NCBI GenBank assembly: GCA_964515805.1
Contig: CAZEUZ010000073.1
Span: 1-16,134, forward strand
Source of the DNA: CAZEUZ01 sp964515805
GTDB taxonomy: Bacteria; Pseudomonadota; Gammaproteobacteria; Pseudomonadales; Cellvibrionaceae
DNA length: 16,134 bases
Direction of reading: 5' to 3'
Positions within the stretch are counted from its first letter, which is position 1. Every line of letters starts with the position of its first letter. This document shows, piece after piece, positions 1 to 5,368 of the stretch. A program made the position numbers and the translations under genes. The notes beneath the pieces were generated by a model that did not search any database, was not told the origin of the DNA, and saw only the letters and a list, made by a program, of their open reading frames with translations.

Positions 1-67
1 GAAAATTAACCAGCAGTGCCCCGGTTAGTAACGTCGATAACAATACGACATTTTTGTTTAGTCGCAT
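1..67 (-). CDS. N-terminus of a probable exported protein, cut by the left window edge
   Basis: An ATG at 67-65 opens a minus-strand frame that stays open to the window edge (22 codons). It reads MRLNKNVVLLS, then TLLTGALLVNF: a short basic N-region followed by a hydrophobic stretch, as in a signal peptide or a first membrane helix. A GAGG Shine-Dalgarno at 79-76 lies 8 bases from the ATG, which supports the start. The stop codon of the membrane protein upstream is only 36 bases away on the same strand, so the two are probably co-transcribed. The product cannot be identified from 22 residues. The start is judged real because ribosome site, spacing and leader-like composition agree, but the visible part is short. 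Confidence 0.55.
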   Translation of the reverse strand, partial: MRLNKNVVLLSTLLTGALLVNF

Positions 68-103
68 TGGCGCAACCTCTATCCTTTAATTTCTATCTAC
101 TGG

Positions 104-709
104 CTAACATTGCTTCAATCGCCGGAAGACAAAGTGTACAAATGCCATCATTGCAGTCATCCCGAAAACCTCAACATACTCTTCAAGTGAAGAGTGTAGT
201 GCATCTAGCGTCACCGATGTTATACCGAGTGTTCCGACAACCGCCACCAATCCTATGGATATCTGACGATAGGGCGCACTTGCTTGAAAGTATTGCAGTA
301 CTACCCACCCAAATGACGGTCCTACGAGAAGGGCGATAATGGCCAGTTCGGCAACGTCCTTCGATCGTTCTAGACCGAGATCAGGGACTGGCGCAAAGTG
401 TGCTAATAATTCACCCAATTCTTCGTGAACACCCACAGCATTATCGATCAACATAACGATAAAGAACACTGCCCAGGCTTTCATCAGCTTTTCGCTGCTG
501 ATTCGCCAATTATGCCAAAACACGGCAATGATTATGTAGAATTTGAAGTACTCAATGACTTCAAATAGCCCTCGATCACGCCCTAGCCGAAAGAAACGGC
601 TATCAAGCGTGCCATTTAAGTAAAAGTGATAACATACAAAGGCGACTGCATCGAGTAAAATAAACAAAACTATTAATCGGTGCGTGGGGACTTGTGTGAT
701 TTTTTGCAT
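104..709 (-). CDS. Polytopic inner-membrane protein of unknown function
   Basis: This 201-residue protein has about five or six membrane segments, near residues 11-30, 46-68, 74-92, 117-140, 147-168 and 172-195. I do not recognise a named family. Two stretches resemble each other: D89-x5-H95-E-E in or after the third segment, and D169-x2-H172-x3-E176-E after the fifth. Both put acidic and His residues at a membrane edge, which could bind a metal or form an active site; that is inference. The ATG at 709-707 shares its A with the TAA stop of a short upstream frame (TAATG), suggesting translational coupling, and the ribosome site itself is weak (TGAG). A probable signal-peptide gene follows 36 bases downstream. 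No signal peptide is seen. It is a confident gene with no functional assignment. Confidence 0.75.
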   Translation of the reverse strand: MQKITQVPTHRLIVLFILLDAVAFVCYHFYLNGTLDSRFFRLGRDRGLFEVIEYFKFYIIIAVFWHNWRISSEKLMKAWAVFFIVMLIDNAVGVHEELGELLAHFAPVPDLGLERSKDVAELAIIALLVGPSFGWVVLQYFQASAPYRQISIGLVAVVGTLGITSVTLDALHSSLEEYVEVFGMTAMMAFVHFVFRRLKQC

Positions 710-824
710 TATAAAATCTCATCAATTTTTTCTAGTTCGGTCATAAAATCATTCCGTAATGTATCAAATGGCGGTTTACTTTTTCTCTTTTACTTTTTCC
801 CTTTGCATACTTGCTTTTTGTCAT
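709..824 (-). other. Two tiny overlapping ORFs upstream of the membrane protein gene
   Basis: On the minus strand a 27-codon frame starts with ATG at 824-822 and ends with TGA at 743-741. That stop overlaps (ATGA) the ATG at 744-742 of an 11-codon frame, MTELEKIDEIL, whose TAA at 711-709 overlaps (TAATG) the start of the 201-residue membrane protein. The second frame is open further upstream, without a start, and reads PPFDTLRND before its Met, which looks like ordinary protein. The two frames could therefore be one gene of about 40 codons split by a single-base change near the A-rich tract around 785-790. Alternatives are a coupled leader peptide or chance. No good ribosome site precedes the first ATG. 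Confidence 0.25.
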
Positions 825-850
825 GATAGTTTATTTAAGGGCTTTAACAA
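823..850 (-). promoter_or_regulatory. Candidate sigma-70 promoter for the minus-strand membrane protein operon
   Basis: On the minus strand, TTGTTA (850-845) is followed after 16 bases by TATCAT (828-823). These match the consensus -35 at four of six positions and the -10 at five of six. The predicted start of transcription, about 816, would lie inside the 27-codon upstream frame, so that frame would not be translated from this promoter. The call rests only on sequence match. Confidence 0.3.
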
Positions 851-857
851 TACTTGC

Positions 858-861
858 GAGG
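858..861 (+). promoter_or_regulatory. Shine-Dalgarno that selects the ATG start of the lipase-like gene
   Basis: GAGG lies 10 bases upstream of the ATG at 872. The earlier in-frame TTG at 854 sits directly in front of this site and has no ribosome site of its own, so 872 is the better start. Confidence 0.6.
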
Positions 862-871
862 TAAAGTTTTC

Positions 872-1693
872 ATGTTGAAAAATAAAACAGTCTCACCATA
901 CAAGACAACTTTGGACGCAGGCAATGCTTATTGGATGGCTCGATTATCCAAAGCAGCGTATTTGAAAAAATCTGAAACAGACCAAATGCCCGATGAAGAT
1001 AAAATACTCGCCAATTTAAAAGAGGACGACGACGAGTTTCTCAGCGTAGCTGGTTTTGACAACAACAGCTCCCAAGCGGTTCTAATAGAACATGAAAAGT
1101 ACTTATGTATGTCATTCAGAGGGACAGATGAATCGGCAGACTGGCTGGATAATATCAATGTTCTCTCTAAGAAAAAATCATTTGGTAAATTTCATCAGGG
1201 ATTTTGGAACGCCCTTGAAGATATTTGGAAACCGTTGGATGATCAGTTTCAATCTTTGCAAAAACAAAAAGAGCGTCCGTTGTTTATTACCGGACACAGT
1301 CTCGGTGGTGCTATGGCGTCGGTAGCGGCCGCAAAACTTATCAATGAAAATAGATATTTCATCAGTGTTTATACGTTCGGACAACCACGAGCTTTAACAA
1401 GAACGACAGCAAAAACGTTTAACGCAGAATGTAGGTCGAGATTTTTTAGGTTCCACAACAATAATGATATTGTTACTAGAATACCGTCTTGGATGACAGG
1501 TTATGGCCATGTCGGCACCTATTTATACATTACAGAAGAGAAAGAGATCTATCGTGATAAAGATTTCTGGTTTAGATTTATAGATTATATCGACGGCGCT
1601 TTCAGTTCGTTAACAGAACGAGGAATCGACGCTATTTTCGATCACAGCATAGATGAATATTTGACAGCTATAGAAAAATGGGACCTAAAGTAA
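872..1693 (+). CDS. Class 3 lipase-like alpha/beta hydrolase
   Basis: This 273-residue protein is predicted to hydrolyse ester bonds of lipids, with no signal peptide and hence a likely cytoplasmic location. The nucleophile elbow is GHSLGG at residues 141-146 (Ser143). The conserved motif SFRGT, residues 81-85, precedes it and supplies the oxyanion-hole region of Lipase_3 proteins. Asp199 in NNNDIV is the probable acid, and His258 in FDHSIDEY is the probable catalytic His. The order and spacing (about 143/199/258) are close to those of fungal class 3 lipases. His213 in GYGHVG is also a conserved position. The gene stands alone: a minus-strand gene is upstream and recG follows after 82 bases. 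Its bases look visibly richer in A and T than recG, compatible with acquisition by transfer, though I did not measure this. The substrate is unknown; phospholipid or short-chain ester are possible. Confidence 0.85.
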   Translation: MLKNKTVSPYKTTLDAGNAYWMARLSKAAYLKKSETDQMPDEDKILANLKEDDDEFLSVAGFDNNSSQAVLIEHEKYLCMSFRGTDESADWLDNINVLSKKKSFGKFHQGFWNALEDIWKPLDDQFQSLQKQKERPLFITGHSLGGAMASVAAAKLINENRYFISVYTFGQPRALTRTTAKTFNAECRSRFFRFHNNNDIVTRIPSWMTGYGHVGTYLYITEEKEIYRDKDFWFRFIDYIDGAFSSLTERGIDAIFDHSIDEYLTAIEKWDLK

Positions 1694-1775
1694 AATAGAA
1701 ATAATATGTAGCTTAAAGCTATTTTCATGACACTAATAAAATTTCGTTATATTGTAACTTTTGCCCAAGAGCAAC

Positions 1776-3887
1776 ATGTTGGCCGCATTGCAGAACGTTG
1801 TTTTGTCGCCCCAACTTACACTGAGCTTGAATAACCAACTACAACAATCGGTCACCGTTCTCAGAGGCGTCGGCCCACAATTGGCTGCTAAATTAGACAA
1901 GCTCGGGCTGACAAGTGTGCAGGATTTACTCTTCCATTTGCCTCTGCGTTACAGTGATCAAACTCAGATGACACCTATCGGAAATCTTCAATTACAGCAG
2001 CAAGTGGTGGTTGAGGGTGAAATAGTGACGGCTGACATCGTTATCGGTAGGCGGCGCAGCCTGTTGTGCAGGCTGCGTGATAATACGGGCTTTATCAACA
2101 TACGTTTTTACCGTTTTACTGCAGCGCAAAAGGCTAAATTTGTACCTGGGTGCCGGTTGCGCTGTGTGGGTGAAGTCCGCCGTGGCGCGTCTGGATTAGA
2201 AATCTATCATCCCGACTATGAAATAAGTCATCCTTCAGCTGTGCTCAAACCATTGCCACAGACCTTAACTCCCATCTACTCGTCGACGGAAGGTGTTTCG
2301 CAAAAACAGTTGCGACGGTTAATCGATCAATCCCTTGCATTGATCGATAGCGACAATCTGCTGGATTTATTACCGGCGTCGTCTGATAAAGCGATGAGTT
2401 TGAAAGATGTTCTTCACTATCTTCACAAGCCGCCCAAAACTGCAGTGATAGCGCTGTTAGCTGCCGGTGAACACCCTTTACAGCAACGACTTATCACCGA
2501 AGAATTGGTGGCTTACCAATTGAGTATGCTGAAAGTGCGTCGGCATTATCAATCATTACAGATAACAAAACTAAAACTAGATAAGTCGTTGGCGCAACAA
2601 TTTGTTAGTAGCTTACCTTTTCAATTGACAACAGCTCAACAGCGGGTATCAGCGGAAATTTACAGTGATTTGAATTGTTCCAAGCCGATGATGCGGCTGG
2701 TTCAGGGTGACGTTGGCTCTGGTAAAACGCTGGTCGCTGCATTGGCGGCATTGCAAGCGATAGCCAATGGTACGCAAGTAGCAATATTGGCACCGACAGA
2801 CATTCTCGCGGAACAACACCGGCAAAATTTTCAGCAATGGTTTGCGTCCATGAATATTACTATCGGCTTGCTCAGTGGCAGACAAAAAGCCAGTGTGCGC
2901 CGCGCACAGATGTCGTCTATCGCCAGTGGTGAAAGTCAATTGGTTATCGGTACCCACGCGCTATTTCAAGAACAGGTTGAATTCCACAGTCTCGCTCTGG
3001 TGATTATTGATGAACAACACCGTTTTGGCGTCCATCAGCGCCTGTCATTACGCAATAAAGGGCAATCACCTCATCAATTAATTATGACTGCCACGCCGAT
3101 TCCCCGCAGCTTGGCAATGAGTTTATATGCAGATTTGGACTATTCTGTCATTGATGAACTACCTCGTGGCCGTATTCCTATCGAAACCGCAGTTATCAGT
3201 CAAAAACGCCGGTTAGAGGTGATTGATCGTATACGTCATGCCTGCTTGCAAGGACGTCAGGCTTATTGGGTATGCACACTGATTGAAACGTCGGAGTCAT
3301 TGACAGCGGAAGCCGCCGAAGAAACGTTTGATAAACTGCGGCAACTGCTACCAGAGTTATCGATCGACTTAATTCATGGAAGATTAAAAGCGCCTGAAAA
3401 GGAACGGGCTATGGAGGATTTCAAAACGGGTGTCACTCAGTTATTAATTGCTACAACGGTTATCGAAGTCGGCGTCGATATTCCCAATGCTAGCTTGATG
3501 ATTATTGAAAACCCCGAACGTCTTGGACTCGCACAGTTGCATCAATTGCGAGGCCGAATTGGCCGTGGAAACACAGCCAGTTACTGCATACTGTTATACG
3601 GAGATGAGCTCTCTCACCATAGCAAACAACGGTTGCAAGCGATGCGAAGTACCAACGACGGTTTCCGTATTGCCGAATTCGATTTGCAACTGCGGGGGCC
3701 GGGAGAAATGCTCGGTACACGTCAAACCGGTGATATTCGCTTTAAACTGGCATATTTACAGCGGGACGCAGCATTGATGGATCATGTGAAACACCTTGCT
3801 CAGCAAGTTGTCAACGAACATCCACAGAGAGTAGAACCTCTTATTCAGCGCTGGCTGGGGAAGCATAAAGATTATGCAAGTGTTTAG
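1776..3887 (+). CDS. recG: ATP-dependent DNA helicase RecG
   Basis: RecG is a monomeric superfamily 2 translocase that remodels stalled replication forks and Holliday junctions. From the ATG it is 703 residues, against 693 in E. coli. The N-terminal wedge region shows GVGPQLAAKL near residue 31 and LLFHLPLRY near 51, followed by the OB-fold that contacts branched DNA (about 70-150). The motor has Walker A GDVGSGKT (311-318), the DEQH box (412-415) and TATPIPRSLAMS (438-449). Domain 2 has TTVIEVGVDIP (560-570) and QLRGRIGRG (590-598), then the RecG C-terminal region with GPGEMLGTRQ. An in-frame TTG at 1761 would add five residues. A TATATT at 1748-1753 could be a -10 element, which would put transcription start at about 1760 and favour the ATG at 1776, although its AAGAG ribosome site is close (4 bases). 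All key motor motifs are intact. Confidence 0.96.
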   Translation: MLAALQNVVLSPQLTLSLNNQLQQSVTVLRGVGPQLAAKLDKLGLTSVQDLLFHLPLRYSDQTQMTPIGNLQLQQQVVVEGEIVTADIVIGRRRSLLCRLRDNTGFINIRFYRFTAAQKAKFVPGCRLRCVGEVRRGASGLEIYHPDYEISHPSAVLKPLPQTLTPIYSSTEGVSQKQLRRLIDQSLALIDSDNLLDLLPASSDKAMSLKDVLHYLHKPPKTAVIALLAAGEHPLQQRLITEELVAYQLSMLKVRRHYQSLQITKLKLDKSLAQQFVSSLPFQLTTAQQRVSAEIYSDLNCSKPMMRLVQGDVGSGKTLVAALAALQAIANGTQVAILAPTDILAEQHRQNFQQWFASMNITIGLLSGRQKASVRRAQMSSIASGESQLVIGTHALFQEQVEFHSLALVIIDEQHRFGVHQRLSLRNKGQSPHQLIMTATPIPRSLAMSLYADLDYSVIDELPRGRIPIETAVISQKRRLEVIDRIRHACLQGRQAYWVCTLIETSESLTAEAAEETFDKLRQLLPELSIDLIHGRLKAPEKERAMEDFKTGVTQLLIATTVIEVGVDIPNASLMIIENPERLGLAQLHQLRGRIGRGNTASYCILLYGDELSHHSKQRLQAMRSTNDGFRIAEFDLQLRGPGEMLGTRQTGDIRFKLAYLQRDAALMDHVKHLAQQVVNEHPQRVEPLIQRWLGKHKDYASV

Positions 3888-3906
3888 ATGATCGATTGGG
3901 CTTCTC

Positions 3907-5097
3907 TCACGGGCTGAATGCTTGAACTTCGGCCAGCGATAAGAAGCTATTTGCCGCCTCACTCTCGAAGGCAGACCGCGTTTTCCCAAGAGCTACACTT
4001 TGCTGCTGGAGTGCCGCTTTTTGTTTTTCTAAATTCTGTATTGTATTTTTGAAGACTTGGAGATTCGATTTAAGGTGTGGAAGGAACCTGATTTGTGCGT
4101 TTAAGACAGAAATTTGCGCATTCATCTGCTTTACCTTAGCGTTAATAGCGGTAATTTGCTGGTTAATAGCACTTATTTCTTTTGCGAGCTTGGTTATTTC
4201 AGCATTCAATGCTTGTTTCGCTTCCGGTGAGGTCATAACCATGACGTAACGCCCACTCGTATTATCAGGTGTTTGCCAGGTATAGACCTCTGATGGCGTT
4301 TGGACATTGTAATGAAAGTATGCTTGTGCTTGATTTTTAGCACTAGTCACATTGAGAGAAGAGCTGCTGATTTTTTCATTGGCCACAAAGATGTGAAAAT
4401 TTTTCTTCCAACGATCACAACAATCGGTACGAAAATGGAGTACAACTTTACCGATATCACGAGATTTACCCAAATCACCCTGCCACCACTCGAAGTCAGC
4501 CTTGCCATTGGTTCCGGATAGGGTATTGTTGCCGTTATCTTGCCATTGCCCGCTAGTGTCGCCATCAATCGCTTTGTCAGCAGCGCCATGACCTGATGGA
4601 TGATTGGATATTTGTTGGGCATTGGCAAATGAGTGCTGTTCACCAGAAGGTGACTGTAGCAACCAAAAGACAAGACCAACAATCAATAGTGCCGGGATAA
4701 CCGCCAGCCCCCATAGCCAGGGGAATGGTTTTTTATTATTCGATTTTAGCGCATTGACAGAGATGCTAACTGTTGGGCTATCGACAATTTCTTCAGGTTG
4801 GTTCGCATCGTATACCCGTACATAAAAGGCATAAATTTTTGGAGAATTCTCTTCATTGATAATATCTGCAGGGGGCGAGATTTTCAGTTCTATAGTCGCA
4901 TCCATGCCTTCTTCTATTCTGCGTTCGATAGTCCCTTCGATTTCAATCCATTCCTCTACATTGTCTTGGGATTTTATCTGTACGCCACATGACAAAGGCC
5001 GTCCAGCTGTATTAGATGCTGAAAATTTGGCGATGCAAGAGTTGCCCGCAGTACAAACGATTTTTTCATCGATGGGTGTAATGTTTACAATGGACAA
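3907..5097 (-). CDS. Membrane-anchored protein with Ig-like domain and a discoidin (F5/8C)-like domain split by a coiled coil
   Basis: This 396-residue protein has a probable beta-sandwich domain at residues 1-118 (alternating strands, three Cys). A Lys-rich turn and one membrane helix (126-147) follow, and the positive charge before the helix suggests the N-terminus is in the cytoplasm. Residues 155-290 resemble a discoidin/F5-8 type C sugar-binding fold: SNHPSGHGAADKAIDGD, WWQGDLG, and RTDCCDRW with vicinal Cys as in F-type lectins, ending with GRYVMV. Residues 290-383 are a long heptad-like coiled coil (AEITKLAKEISAINQQI onward). The last residues, FLSLAEVQAF, are the usual final strand of a discoidin domain, so the coil appears inserted within the fold. 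The His-x24-Arg-x-Asp fucose signature of F-type lectins is not complete. The function is unknown; envelope glycan binding is inference. The gene converges on recG, with 19 bases between their stops. Confidence 0.8.
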   Translation of the reverse strand: MSIVNITPIDEKIVCTAGNSCIAKFSASNTAGRPLSCGVQIKSQDNVEEWIEIEGTIERRIEEGMDATIELKISPPADIINEENSPKIYAFYVRVYDANQPEEIVDSPTVSISVNALKSNNKKPFPWLWGLAVIPALLIVGLVFWLLQSPSGEQHSFANAQQISNHPSGHGAADKAIDGDTSGQWQDNGNNTLSGTNGKADFEWWQGDLGKSRDIGKVVLHFRTDCCDRWKKNFHIFVANEKISSSSLNVTSAKNQAQAYFHYNVQTPSEVYTWQTPDNTSGRYVMVMTSPEAKQALNAEITKLAKEISAINQQITAINAKVKQMNAQISVLNAQIRFLPHLKSNLQVFKNTIQNLEKQKAALQQQSVALGKTRSAFESEAANSFLSLAEVQAFSP

Positions 5098-5105
5098 AAT
5101 GAATT

Positions 5106-5110
5106 CTCCT
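5106..5110 (-). promoter_or_regulatory. Shine-Dalgarno that selects a TTG start
   Basis: AGGAG on the minus strand lies 8 bases before the TTG at 5097-5095, with no ATG or GTG nearby in frame. This decides the TTG start of the discoidin-like gene. The first two bases of the site lie within the TAG stop (5111-5109) of a short upstream frame. Confidence 0.7.
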
Positions 5111-5291
5111 ATTTTTTGTCGATAAGGTGTTTATAAAGTACGAAAATATATACAAGACAACAAGCAAACAACTTTATCAGATACAATAACCAAATAGTAG
5201 ACGGTTTATTCAGGCAAAAATATAGATTCTGGCTAATGACCGCCACTTCAGTGATAACGAGTTTGTCGATGCCACTGCTAAAATTACGCAA
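5109..5291 (-). CDS. Doubtful 60-residue ORF with one membrane segment
   Basis: This minus-strand frame from a TTG at 5291 encodes 60 residues with a hydrophobic segment near residues 33-53 (IWLLYLIKLFACCLVYIFVL). No ribosome site precedes the TTG, and the frame is open further upstream to about 5325 without an ATG, so it could be the 3' end of a decayed gene. In its favour, its TAG stop overlaps the Shine-Dalgarno of the next gene, an arrangement seen in coupled operons. Against it, two plus-strand frames through the same bases are also open, and one of them reads like protein. It is unrecognised and may not be a gene. Confidence 0.22.
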   Translation of the reverse strand: MRNFSSGIDKLVITEVAVISQNLYFCLNKPSTIWLLYLIKLFACCLVYIFVLYKHLIDKK

Positions 5292-5368
5292 CAGCAGTGC
5301 CGTATTATTGTCGATATCACTGATCGGGGAGCAGGTGGTTAGCTTCTATAAACTGGAATTTACTTCCA

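Noticed and set aside
11..20. Ten-base CAGCAGTGCC shared by the left edge and 5293-5302
   Set aside because: The match is short and does not extend beyond ten bases, so chance is the better explanation.
16..339. Plus-strand ORF of 107 codons
   Set aside because: It lies opposite the membrane protein gene and the start of the left-edge gene, with no ribosome site and no protein-like pattern. The minus-strand genes explain the region.
854..871. TTG start for the lipase-like gene
   Set aside because: The GAGG ribosome site lies inside this stretch and serves the ATG at 872.
1709..1725. TAGCTTAAAGCTA hairpin followed by TTTT, as a terminator after the lipase-like gene
   Set aside because: The stem is only four or so A/T-rich pairs with a tiny loop. 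It is too weak to call.
3888..3906. Terminator between the converging recG and discoidin-like genes
   Set aside because: Only 19 bases separate the stops and no hairpin with a T run is visible.
4347..4682. Minus-strand ORF of 111 codons within the discoidin-like gene
   Set aside because: It is in another frame of a longer gene with clear domain motifs, and has no ribosome site.
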